Shown one piece after another: positions 34,821-45,655 of a stretch of DNA of 64,000 nucleotides. A program made the position numbers and the translations under genes. The DNA lies in NCBI RefSeq assembly GCF_017591425.1, contig NW_024465885.1, forward strand, positions 39,440,501 to 39,504,500, written 5' to 3'. The stretch comes from Ochotona curzoniae. Taxonomy: Eukaryota; Chordata; Mammalia; Lagomorpha; Ochotonidae. Each line of letters opens with the position of its first letter. The stretch's first letter is position 1. Below the pieces are notes generated by a model that was not told where the DNA came from, made no database searches, and saw nothing but the letters and a program-made list of their open reading frames with translations.

Positions 34821-36699
34821 AACAATTCCGTTTGCCAATAATAAATGCTTCCCAAACTATCAAAGAACTTTCCTATTGTTTTAATCCATAAAAACTGCAA
34901 AATTTCATGTGAAAATCTTCTTTTCTATCATGTAAAAGTTATAAAGCCTTGTATGGTCCCTCTTTCCTCCTTTGCTCTCTCCAAAGATTTTTAACCTTCA
35001 CCAGACTGACTCTTTTGGGCTTTTTTGGGCAGAAACAGACGGGTAGCAAGAAGGAGCAAGGATGGCAAACTGCAGTGCTGGGCCTAGAAGTGTCTTCCCA
35101 GGTGAAGAATGCTTGAAAACAAAGGCTTTCAGAGAACCCCCACAGCATGTGGGAGAGGAATGAGAAAAGCAACTTCTAAAAGCATTGCTTTGGGAAGTCA
35201 CAGAGGATATAAGTTCCTTTGAAATTAGTTTTGGTTTCAGTGTTGTGTTCTTTCAACCATGACATGGCCGCAGACCTACACCACACCAGTCAAGCCTATA
35301 CAAACATTCCCCTTGGCCTAACCCAACAGCACCCTCTGGGACTCCTTGTTAAAACACCTAGATTTCCTACTTAATATTCCTCCTCTACCATATGACACTT
35401 TTCAGTAGAAAGTGGTTAAATTAAATTCCTTGGAGGCCCTCATAAGTTAGCTAATTGGAGCAAAAGGAAGCATCTGTCATCAGATGCCTTTCACTAAGTT
35501 AATTGCAGATCAAACCAACATGAAGGGGTTAGAAAGAGAGGTTAAAATTTCCCTCACTTGAACTTTGTGTAATAATGAATTGAACTGCTGGACTACATTG
35601 GCAATCTACTGGAAGAATGATTTCGAAACAGAGAAACCAAACAATGAGTGGTCTGATTTTGTCCTTGAAGTAATTTAAAATAACACAAACTCTGCAAGAC
35701 TATAGCTCTCTTTAATTTTTTTGAGTGTTATTGTGATTGGAATTATGCAGATTAATAAAATCATCTGTGTGTTTTCTCTCAAGATACTTTCTTCACGTGT
35801 GCTTCAACCGCAAATCAATTACTTTATAACTCAAGAACCATTTGTTGTTATTGTAGTTAAGTCATTTCTCAAAATATTAAGGCAGTTCACGCCTGCAGAA
35901 ATCACTGCTCCTTAAAAAGCTCTCCCTATTGGGAGTGTAAAAGAAGTAAGAGTGAAAAGAGGACTGAAGAGACTAACCAGAAGACAGGATTGCCGCCATA
36001 TGGAAAATGTACTAAAACTCACAAGTCTTTTCTTTGTTCCTCTGGGAAAGAATCAAATGAGCCTTAAGTGTGTCTGCCCATGTAAAATACTTTCACTACT
36101 TTTTAAAAACCCTTTCCAAATTTCACATTACCCATTAAGCAGACTTGATACCATTTTGTTCATGAAGAATTTCTCCTTTTAGTATGCGTTTAATGGTTCC
36201 CGTATTTCATGGTTAAGACGACATAACCCTTTCTTAATACTAGTGTACTTACAGGCTGTGGTTCATCAGGCTCCAGGACACTGCTAGTTTCACTTTAGTT
36301 CACTGTAAATTCTAGAACCTGATTTTTAATAGGTTCAATGATTATAATATATTAGCCAGAAACCCTGGGTACATTTAGTAAAATACCCAGATCCTTACAT
36401 TTTCTTCTTGAAAGATCTTCCTTCCTTTCCAGGCACCATATACCCTTAATTTTTTTGAAGAAGGAAGAAGCTTTTATTACTGCATGTGACTGAGAAAAAT
36501 AAAAAACCCTCTGTATGCAGATGATAAGCATTGCAGACACCACTAGTGCCTTCTCAACTTCAGATTTCTGCCACTCTCCTTCTAGGGGCCCTCTGGCTAC
36601 TGAAGGATATTTGTCTCCTGAGTGGTAAACGCCAGACTGGTTCAGAAGTGTTGAGTCGAATGTCTTGCATTTTCTTCAATCATTGACGCTACAGGTTGT
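34821..36699. other. Unassigned DNA, repeat-poor
   Basis: Nearly 1.9 kb without a recognisable gene or named repeat. The minus-strand frames at 34939-35201 and the plus-strand frames at 35721-36182 are short and match no family I know. Confidence 0.5.
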
Positions 36700-37015
36700 C
36701 TTCATTATCTTGGCTAAAGCAAATTATCAGAGAATGGATTAAGCTTTAACAGCAAGCATTTTTTTTTTTCACTGTGTGCAGATTGGTAGCTTGAAATCAA
36801 GGACATCAATAGATTGGGGAGTGAAGTGTTCTCACTGCGTGTCTAGGCAGCAGAAACTGGGAGAAACATCTGGCATCCCTAGTACAAGAATACTAATCTC
36901 ATTACTGAAGGCTCCACAGTTATGGCCTAGATACCCCCACAAAGCTCTACTTCCAAATCTCATCACATTGGAGGGTTCAATTTCAACAAGTCCGTGACAG
37001 TGGGCAATATCCTAG
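36700..37015 (-). mobile_element. MaLR LTR fragment, antisense
   Basis: 'gattggtagcttgaaatcaa', 'actgaaggctccacagttat', 'ggcctagatacccccacaaa', 'gctctacttccaaatctcat' and 'cacattggagggttcaattt' with 'caacaagtccgtgacagtgg' follow the antisense end of an MLT1/MST-like LTR ('caccatcacattgggggttagggtttcaacat'). The left part is diverged. Confidence 0.62.
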
Positions 37016-37664
37016 CATTTTTGCCTGTAGCTGTAGCAACTCTGGAGCATGTTATCCTGAGCCTCCGTCACTCTGAGATCTGGTTAGCAACAGGCATCAC
37101 CTGCTTGTTAATTACCTTCCTCCTTCCTTCCTTCCTCTCTTCTCTCTCTCCCTTGAAAGCACTCCTTGGTATCACCTTTCAGCACATTTTACTTGCACTG
37201 CAGTCCCTCTGGCAGAGTCTAATCAGAGGATACGCTCTATAGTCTTCATTCACATTAGAGGATGTATGCCACAGTGTTCATTGACAAGAAGAATCATTTT
37301 CCAGAAACTGGTGATCCAAAGAGGACCAAAAAGAACAACGTGATTTTAACTCAAGTCTGTCTGCCATTTACACACACACTAAGATAGAGTTGAGACACTG
37401 CTTGAGAGGAATCCAGAATATAGAACATCTCCACAAGGTGGAAATAATGAGTGGGCTGCCATGTTTGGAGGACATCTAAGAAGTACCAACTGAACATAAG
37501 ACCTTCATGGGAAGTGGAGAAATTATGGAGATAAAGCACGAAAGTAAACTAACTTCAGATTTGGTGCTGAATGCAAAGAGCATGAATTTCATTCCATTTG
37601 CTCTAAGAGAACATACATGTCAGAGAAGGAGCCACCTGGGAAGTAAGCCAGAGCAATGGATGAA

Positions 37665-37668
<4 letters not shown>
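37016..37668. other. Unassigned DNA with a short (TTCC)n run
   Basis: A CCTT/CTTC run lies at about 37117-37150. The remainder shows no gene or named repeat. A weak SINE-tail-like phrase ('caatggatgaaggatctctc') precedes the CT tract at 37669. Confidence 0.5.
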
Positions 37669-37713
<45 letters not shown>

Positions 37714-37726
37714 GGGGGGGGGGGGG
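37669..37726 (+). repeat. (CT)n tract followed by a G15 run
   Basis: About 21 CT units at 37669-37711 run directly into 15 consecutive G at 37712-37726. A poly-G run of this length is rare. The frames at 37507-37850 that cross it are low-complexity artefacts. Confidence 0.97.
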
Positions 37727-37765
37727 TTCTTTTAATCTAAAAGTCTTTCAAATGCATTGGTTTCT

Positions 37766-38091
37766 TTCTTTTTTTTTTAAGATTTTATTTTTATTGGAAA
37801 GGCGGATATACAGAGAGGAGAGACAGAGAGGAAGATCTTCCGTCCAATGATTCACTCCCCAAGTGAGCACAACGGCCGATGCTATGCCGATCCGTAAGCC
37901 AGGAGCCTCTTCCGGGTCTCCCATGCGGGTGCAGGGTCCCAAAGCTTTGGGCCGTCCTCGACTGCCTTCCCGGGCCACAGGCAAGGAGCTGGAAGGGAAG
38001 TGGAGCTGCCGGGATTAGAACCGGCACCCATATGGGATCCCGGGCGTGCAAGGCGAGGACCTTAACCACTTGCGCCACCGTGCCGGGCCCT
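37766..38091 (-). repeat. Young C-type SINE, antisense, with target-site duplication
   Basis: A full-length antisense copy from a T-rich antisense poly(A) tail to the head at 'gccaccgtgccgggcccta'. It is flanked by a perfect 16-bp direct repeat 'aaatgcattggtttct' at 37750-37765 and 38092-38107. It closely matches the sense copy at 16456 ('ccaaagctttgggccgtcct' versus its complement, 'atatgggatcccgggcgtgc', 'tccaatgattcactccccaa'). The head holds the antisense B box ('ggattagaacc') and A box ('accacttgcgcca'), a pol III promoter on the minus strand. The minus-strand frames at 37748-38099 are SINE translations. Confidence 0.97.
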
Positions 38092-38107
38092 AAATGCATT
38101 GGTTTCT

Positions 38108-39273
38108 AAAAGAGAGTTCTACATAGCAGATAAACATATTTACAACATCAATGGTATTTTGAAAAGATCGCTCTTTTCTTGATGAAATGATAAGCAGTTG
38201 CAATACATTCAGATCCCTCCTTGGCCTCAAGCCAAAAAAAAAAAAATGGTTTGATAAAATAAACAATAATGTTATGGTGAATTCAGAAAGCCAGGTCAAC
38301 TTGATTATAATAACAACACAAAAGAGTAGTTAGTGAAAATGTCAAAAATGCTTGCATAATCTGTCACTGATTATGTCATGATTAGGCATGAGCCAGGATA
38401 GCGCCTTCACTCACAACCCCTTGCCTTTATCCCAGGGAAATCTGCCTACTCCCCAGCAGCCAGTTCCCCTAAGTGGCAGCTTCTGGCCAATGTCTTGCTC
38501 TTAGCGCCATTCCTCCTTGCACAATGCTCCTCATCTTTCTTCAGTCTCTCCTACCGCCTGCAGATTCCCTGCTCCCAGATATCCTTGTGCTTTGGTCTTC
38601 CATGTCTTTACCTTTTTACAGGGGAAGTCTTGCTCATTCTCTGGCCCTCTGTGTGTAGAGATGACCCTGCCAGCGAAACCCTGGGCTGCTCTGCTTTCCT
38701 GAGTAGATGTGAGCATGGAGTAGGTTCTGCAGGATGCGGGGGGCTTCCCAAGCACCTGCCTGCATACGTGAAAGCTTCTCTGAAAAGGCCAGAGGTCTCA
38801 GGGCAACGCAGCTGACCCTTGTTAGTCACAGATTTTTCTTCTTACTAAAATTATTTGTAATTCCAGAATCAGTATTTTGGGCTAGTTGATAACCATTCAT
38901 GGAAATGTCCGGGGCATATTGAGTCAAAAAAGGCAGCACTCTCCTTTCTAATTTTGGTTATGTTCTTACAAGAGTCGTCTTCTGAGTCTACCTACTGCCC
39001 TATATTTTGAACCCTTATAGTTTTGGTTAGTGATTTTTCTGCTTCAAGTGACTCAAGCACCATGTTTAAGTGTTGTCTGTTTTATGCATTAAATCAGCTT
39101 CATCCTGGCTGAAGATATGGCACTGCTGACTGCTAGTTTAACATGAACAAACCAAAAACGTACAGTTAATATGGTAACATTAAAAAAAATACACACAAAA
39201 TAAGGTTATGCACTGATCAGTTGATGAAAATACTGTGATCCAAGGCTTTCTGGAACCTTATTTATTTTTCTCT
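38108..39273. other. Unassigned DNA, GC-richer centre
   Basis: Stretch 38390-38830 is GC-richer than its surroundings, with overlapping short frames on both strands, none recognised. The rest is AT-rich. No named repeat is clear. Confidence 0.5.
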
Positions 39274-39290
39274 AAAAAAGGGTTAAGTAG

Positions 39291-40493
39291 TGTGGTTGCA
39301 GCACCCAAACAGCATACCTGAAAACCACAGCTGGGGAGGAGGAAGCAAAGCCAGCAGGGGAATGTGGGCTCCCCTGCTGGACAACCACTCCCACTGGAGA
39401 GCATGAGCTGGGATGGGGGCAGACCAAACCAGGCAGGGCTACAACACCTGTGGGTTTCATGTGAGCTAGAGTGGGGAAGGGCCAGATTGAGCTGACTATT
39501 CCAACTGGTGCAAGCAAAAATTAGAGGGTTGGTTGGGTTTTGCCACATCATCAGATGGCAAAGGCTGGCTCTGGGAGCTAATTCTGTTAAGTTAAACCAC
39601 AGAACCACCTGGAGAGTGCATAATCTGGAAGTTGGAGTGGCCTGGCAGGGAGATGGTGGGCACCTCCCTCTTGGGTTACCACTCACACTGAGAGCACAAA
39701 ACCAGAACAAGGGCAGGGGTGCCTAGACAGAAAGGCACCTACCAGTCAGTATGAGTGTGGGCTGGATAGTAGGGCTGGTTGGGCTGAACTAGGCTTCAAT
39801 GTCCATTAACAAGTACCAGAGCTAATTGGGATGTGGGACAGACTGACCAAGCCTGCAGTACATGCTGGCATGCATGGGAACCAGGGTAGGGAGCAGGCCT
39901 GGTGGGGGTTATGGGGAATCACCCTGACTAGGCTGCAGCTCCAACTGGTTTGCATGAGGACCAAGTATGAAGTGGGTAGGATCGAGCTGGACTGCAACAC
40001 TCATTGGTTCGTTGACGCAGCAAATGCAACAACCAGCATGTGCACAAGCTGATTGGGGCAACAAACTGTGCCAGACCCTGTACTGGCAAATTCACACAAG
40101 AATCAGGTTTGGGATCATCTCAGATGAAGTTTCTTCGGAGATCCCTCCAACTGAACTGCTGATCTCAGAACCCCAACCATGGAGGACTATGTCAGCCAGT
40201 GGATTCTGAAGAGATTTCATCAGGATTGAAATGGCGAGATGGTGGCAATTCAGAACTGTTGAACTATCAAAACTGCTTGAGCAGGAGCCTCGGAGTGTGC
40301 CTCATATCAGGGACCAGGGATGGGTGGGAGGCTGGGTGGAGCTTTTCCCCTTTGTTTCTCCCCTGACCCCAGATACAGGGGGATAAATGATATTAGTGTG
40401 GAAACAATGGTCTTACCCACTTTCCTGTAGCCCTTGACCCTTTGTACTCTAATGAACTAAGTAAGATAATTTTTAAAAATAAATAAAATTTTT
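39291..40493 (+). mobile_element. 1.2-kb GC-rich VNTR-bearing retroposon with poly(A) and TSD
   Basis: A GC-rich island in AT-rich DNA, bounded by direct repeats: 'aaaaaagggttaagtag' at 39274-39290 and 'aaaaaggttaagtag' at 40494-40508. The right end is an A-rich tail ('aaaaataaataaaattttta') and the left repeat follows 'ttttctct', the layout of L1-endonuclease retroposition. The interior at about 39390-40015 consists of degenerate units of roughly 55-60 bases, each with an 'actggt..catg.gaacca' phrase, a G-rich 'ggggag.gggc' phrase and a 'gagctg.actgcaac' phrase. The unique 3' part, about 40020-40480, ends with 'cccttgaccctttgtactct'. No ORF is convincing: the frames at 39258-40209 on both strands are repeats in translation. 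It could be a composite non-autonomous element, or a 5'-truncated L1 whose 3' UTR I do not recognise. Confidence 0.75.
39390..40020 (+). repeat. Degenerate ~60-bp minisatellite inside the retroposon
   Basis: Successive starts such as 'actcccactggagagcatga' (39390), 'ttccaactggtgcaagc' (39499), 'accagtcagtatgagtg' (39741), 'gtccattaacaagtacc' (39801), 'tccaactggtttgcatgagg' (39940) and 'actcattggttcgttg' (39999) recur about every 55-60 bases or multiples. Similarity is modest and the array has lost register near 39540-39680. Confidence 0.65.
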
Positions 40494-40508
40494 AAAAAGG
40501 TTAAGTAG

Positions 40509-42364
40509 CTTCTAACAGCATTTACAGCAACTCAAAAAGATATAACTACACGGTATAATTGAAATCAACTATTACTCCACACAATTTAGGGGTACAAGTA
40601 GTGGAGTCTGGGAGCCATGTAGTTGGGGTGAACAACACAAAGGTATGAAAAGGACGACTCGCTTGTTGGCTGTGAGGGGCTTCCAGCTGGAAGGCAAGGC
40701 CTAGCTGATGTCTCTTCAACCACTTCAACAGGGTTTCACCCTCTTTGCTTCAGTACTCAACCACCCCTTTAAGAAGTCCCGAGAAACCAAAGCCTGTTGA
40801 GGTATTTTTAGTTGCCTTTGTGAGGTGGCTTTTATAATTGATGTGAACTTAGGAACTAATGTTATTAATAACATCATGGTGATTGGGCCTTTAACAATTT
40901 GTGACGCACACGGGAATTAAGCTTATACTGCTCTCCTGCTCCTTCTTATGTGATTAACTATTGTCCCAGATCATATGTCCCGGAACTTGACCCAGAAATG
41001 CAGTGCACCTTTTGAGAAATAACCTAATAAACACTTTAGAATTAAAGAAACAATAGAAGCTCTGAAATTTTCTTATTATGTGAATGACAAATAGAGTTAC
41101 TGTGACTCTGAGAGTTAGCTTGATTTTTTTGTTGTTGCTAGCTTGTTTTTGCAAACCCTTTGTAGTTTAATTGATTCATAGTCTCTTTGATATTAGGAGA
41201 TGGTTGTCTTGATTGTTTTTTGTGACCCATTGGCTAAACGGATTAAAAGGAGTTTGTACCAACCTATTATGAAATAGTCTTGTTTTATACTGATGACATA
41301 AGTTTTAGAAATAAGGTGCAGTGGGAGTGGATTATTGATTGATATGTAACTGCATGTACTGCCAACCGTGGAGTTCCTGGTTGTGGCCCAGCTATTATGG
41401 GTCAAAATGAATAATGGCTTGCTTTAAAGTAGAGTAATACTATTCTTGTATTCATTTTACTGACTTTTTAATCAAGCACAAAGCAAGAATAGAACAATCA
41501 AATTATATACACAAATTTGTGATTTTATAAATAAAGGCGGCAACTTTTTTGAGTTGTCCATTATGAGCACTGGGATACAGTGGTCTGCATCTTCCTTCTT
41601 GCCAACTCCACGCATTCTTCTCAAGCTCTGAACTTCGCTGGAGCAGGTCTACTGCAATGGAGAAAAAGGGATCAAAGAATAACAGTAATCTTCATTTGTC
41701 AGCCAAAGGATACGGACCTTATTGTTATGCTGGTTATAGAAATAAGAAACTCGGTCTGCTCTCCCAGGCCCCTGGCGTCCTTTGTTAATAACTTAAAAAA
41801 GTTACTCTCATACGTATTATTGCTCTCTCATTTGCATTTTCTCCAGCTATGGCTACAAACAGAAACCCTGTCAGTCTCCAAGCTGAAGGCTGGGTAAGAC
41901 GCTCTTCACTATCAAATGCCGGTTTCAAACACTTCTCTATAACTTAGGGCTTGCTTATAAACCTTATTCCATTGTTACAAAACGTAATGTGCAGATTATG
42001 CATTGTATAACATTACAGTTAAATAATAAAGGCGACTCTCCAAACCCACACAGACATTTACATAATTGCATTACTCACATTGACTTATGTCATAGAAATG
42101 CTAAATGGCAAAACTTACTATGTCCTATTGACCGACAATATAACACAATCCTTACTTGTCCTCACAAATAAAGCATCAACTGTTTTCTAAACACAAACAA
42201 AAAAGAGCAGAGAGTACCTTTGAGTTTTGTTAGGATTCCTTGTTGTAAGGAAAGAGCAGCAGATGTCTTAATAAGAAAAGCTTGATGAAAAATTGTAGCT
42301 ATTTCAAAGGAGATGACCTAAATATTTGGCTTCATTATCATTTGCTTTTTGTTTTTTGTTTTTT
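40509..42364. other. Unassigned DNA
   Basis: About 1.9 kb with no recognised gene. Sequence 40840-41420 is AT-rich and unique-looking. The frames at 41193-41405 and 41580-41897 have no recognisable motifs. A stretch of old repeats too diverged to name is possible. Confidence 0.5.
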
Positions 42365-42660
42365 AAAAATTCCTTGTCTTTGTAAGGCTAATTTACAGAG
42401 AAGAGAAGGAGTGACAAAGAGAAAGATCTTCTGCCTTCTGGTTCACTCCACAAATGACTATAATGGCTAGACCAACTCAAAGCAGGGAGACTGGACCTGG
42501 GTTTCCCACGTGAATGTAGGAGCCCAAGGCTTTGGGCAATCCTTCCCCGCCTTCCCAGACCTCAAACTGGAAGTGGAGCTGCTGGGACTCGAACCAATTG
42601 TTATGTTGGAGCTGACACCCAGGCAGAGGCTTAGCTTGTTATGCCACAGCACGGGCCCTG
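42365..42660 (-). repeat. C-type SINE, antisense
   Basis: Antisense order: 'gagaagagaaggagtgacaa', 'gaaagatcttctgccttctg', 'gttcactccacaaatgacta', 'ggacctgggtttcccacgtg', 'caaggctttgggcaatcctt', 'actggaagtggagctgctgg', 'gactcgaaccaattg' (antisense B box) and 'atgccacagcacgggccct'. Minus-strand frame 42467-42691 is SINE translation. Confidence 0.87.
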
Positions 42661-43067
42661 CTTTTAGCTTTTCACAGCACAGCTTCTCCATATTGTATAT
42701 AATTTATGGTTTAAGATAAATTTCTTCAAGATCACTTTTTTCCCAAATCTGTGCCCATCACTAGGTGAACCAGCTGATATTGCTATCCATTTCATCCTGG
42801 CTAATCAATGGGTATCTCTAAAGCCAATCTAGCATTCACTCTGTAAAGCAAGCTAAATTGAAATAAAGTTTGCACTGGGTAAAAAGGCCACCTACATCAC
42901 ATTTTAGTTTGGATGCCCCCAATCTTGATCCTGAGCTGGAACCTGCGTGCAGGCTCTTCTGCTTATTTACGTACCTTTTAAGTATGTTTTATTCCTGACT
43001 GTGTACTAAGTGAGGAATTATTACAACTCCTAGAAGAAAACTTTTTTTAGGCAAAGGGAGAAAGACA
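42661..43067. other. Unassigned DNA
   Basis: No gene or named repeat is seen. Confidence 0.45.
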
Positions 43068-43312
43068 TTTAGCCTAGTACACCAGATAAGACACCCCAAT
43101 CTTAAATTGGGCTGCTACTTCCGTATCCTGAGTCCAGCTTCCTGCTAACACCAACAGCCAAAATGGCCCAAATATTCAGATCCCGCCAACCTGGTCTGAG
43201 TTTTCAGCTCCTGGCATAAGCTTCGCCCAAGCATTTGGAAAAGTGAACCAGCAGACGAGACACCTCTGTGTGTCAGTCCTTCTGTCAAATAAGCAAAAGC
43301 TTTGAATTCATA
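43068..43312 (+). repeat. Old C-type SINE, sense
   Basis: 'aaattgggctgctacttccg', 'tcctgagtccagcttcctgc', 'ttttcagctcctggcataag' and 'agtgaaccagcagacgagac' follow the SINE order. The head is decayed. Confidence 0.57.
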
Positions 43313-45277
43313 TGCCCACAGGAAAAAAAATATGTTTTGATTAATATCAGTGTATATTTTTGTGAATCATGACATACTTATCTAACAAAATAATTTAAGT
43401 GTAATGCTATTGTATTAGCATAAAGCTTTTTGGTGGGAACTAGCTTAGGGAAGACTTAAAGGGATATTATGAAGCAAAATAAGCATGCACATTTATATTT
43501 TAAAAAGGAGAATAGTGAGCAAAAAATATATAAGAAATCTTAAAAATTATGAATTTCTCTAGACAGATAAGGTTGTGAAGATGGGAAATTTGAAGCTGTA
43601 GAAGCTCATTTTGGCATTGCCCACATCCCAGAGGACTCCCCAGGAAAGGCTGCACTCCCAGGGTTCACAGCGCATTTCATCAACTGTCCTTTGGCTGTCC
43701 TTGCCTCTGTGGCACATATGTTTAAACAGTCTGCTGACCTCGGAATAACCATAATCTAAAATGCCTTCTGAACTTTGCCTTGTGCCACCAAGAGGCCAGG
43801 GCTTTTGAGAATGACAAGATGAGAATTTATTCTTTGGATGAGATAATAAAGCATGGCAGACTTGGTAGCCACCTGGAAAGGGGGAGAGTATCTGTCATGA
43901 ATCAATAAACCCATCAGTTAAGCCTTTACAATCGTGCATAGCCTTAAATAGAAACAGCTTAATCAAAAAGGCGAGTGAATCATGTGTATCATGGGTAGGA
44001 TAAGATTCAGAAATGTCAAGATTGGATTAAGATCTTCAGCTGGCAGATTCAGGATTAGTGAAGAGGAGAACACAGTCTAGAGCAGGGAGAATGATACTAC
44101 GGAAGACAGGAAGCACCGTGAATATCAAGCCAGAATCCGGAAGAGCGGTGCTGGTGGAGGCTGTGGGACAGACGTGAGAGCAGCCCGGGAACTCCTGCAT
44201 GGGGCAGTGAGGAGCTGCCGGAAATGTTCAGACAGAGGAGCACACGGTGGCGGTCCTCGCTGCTCTGCAACGTGCAGTGTGGCAGGTGAAACATGGACAA
44301 GATTAAATCTTCCAGTCATTAGAAAAATTCATAAGCTGCCCTTGTTTGTGATTTAGGTTCATGTGGATGTAAAATATGCCTTTGTTTTATATACATTTAT
44401 AAGAACGATACGTGCATGAAGCCGCTGCTACTTAATTGTAGGGGTATATGCTATAGCTTCAGGGAAACTAAACCAGCCTGTCCTTAAACTTATGGTCTCT
44501 GAACTCAAGGTGATTCATTATACAGATGGATAAGGTGACACACAGGAATGATCTCAACTAGAGTAGAATTACCAAAATTTTACCTAGGAATTCAAAAGAG
44601 AATGACAGTCTCTGGTAGTATATCAAGAACTGATTATATTTGTTTCATCCTAGACTTCATATCAACTTTCATGCAAGATTCTTTCTTTCAGAGATGCGGA
44701 AGCAGGCTTCTCCTGAAAGATATGCACAGACTCATCCCTGGGACCTGTGGAAAGGGTCCCTCACAAACAAAAGCAGCTCTCAGTACGAACTGAGTAAAGA
44801 ATCCTGGGGTCAGGAGACACCTGTGGGTTTTCTGAGGGCCCACTGGAGGAAGTAGAAGGGTCAGAGGCAGAGAGGAAGCCATAACAACAGCAGAGATTAC
44901 AGGCTGGAAATGACAAGTCCTCAGGCATGGGATGCAGGTAGACCAGAAGCTGGAAAAGGCATGGTGAAGCAATTTCCCTGAAGTTTTAGGAGAAGTGCAG
45001 TCTGCTGGGGCCTACAGATTCACCCAGCAAAACATTTATCAGATTTGTGTCCTTTGAAATCCATAATAACAATTATGCGTTATCCTCAATACTAAAACTA
45101 TAATCGCTCTTATAGTAGCAACAGCAAATACAGGGCACAAATGAAGTGTCAAATATCTTTACCAATGAACTACAAAAACTTTAAGGGATATGGGTCTCTT
45201 AGAATAAACACTTATGTTTAATTGCTATTAATTATTTATTACATTAAGTAATCTCATGCAGATAGGAAAATAAATGT
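43313..45277. other. Unassigned DNA, with a GC-richer core near 44.1-44.3 kb
   Basis: No gene is recognised. The region 44090-44300 is the most GC-rich part, with short frames on both strands, none convincing. At 44682-44695 a pyrimidine-rich 'tttctttctttcag' precedes a short open frame, a weak acceptor-like site with no matching exon I recognise. Confidence 0.5.
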
Positions 45278-45655
45278 TTGGGGGCCAACACTGTAAAACA
45301 AAGGATTAAACCACTGCTTTGGACAATGCAATCCCACATCAAAACACCGGTTTTGATTTTGGGTTGCTTTTTCCCTGTGAGGACAGTAGAAGAAGGATCA
45401 AATTCTTGGGTCCCTGCCACCCATGTCAGAGACCTGAACAGACACCCAAACTTCTGGCTTTGCTCTACTCTGTCTTAGCTGTTATGGCCATTTGGGGAGT
45501 AAACTATCAGATGTAAGATCTCTCTCTGTCTCTCTCTCTCTCCCTGTTTTTCTGTCTTCCTCTTTTTCTCCCTCCCTCTTTCTCTCTCTCTCTCTCTCCC
45601 TCTTTCTCACTCTCTCTGTCTGTCTTTCATATAAATAAATGCCTTTTCTAAGTAT
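45278..45655 (+). repeat. C-type SINE, sense, with expanded CT tract
   Basis: 'gggggccaacactgtaaaac' (head), 'ttcttgggtccctgccaccc', 'atgtcagagacctgaacaga', 'gccatttggggagtaaacta' and a long imperfect (TC)n block at about 45518-45628, then 'catataaataaatgcctttt'. The CT block is several times longer than in other copies here. Confidence 0.7.

Noticed and set aside
39258..39710. 150-residue minus-strand open frame in a GC-rich island
   Set aside because: It lies mainly in the minisatellite part of the 1.2-kb retroposon. Repetitive GC-rich DNA has few stops on either strand.
44682..44850. Acceptor-like 'tttctttctttcag' followed by an open frame
   Set aside because: The frame ends in a stop without a convincing donor, and the product is unrecognised. 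Such acceptors are common by chance.
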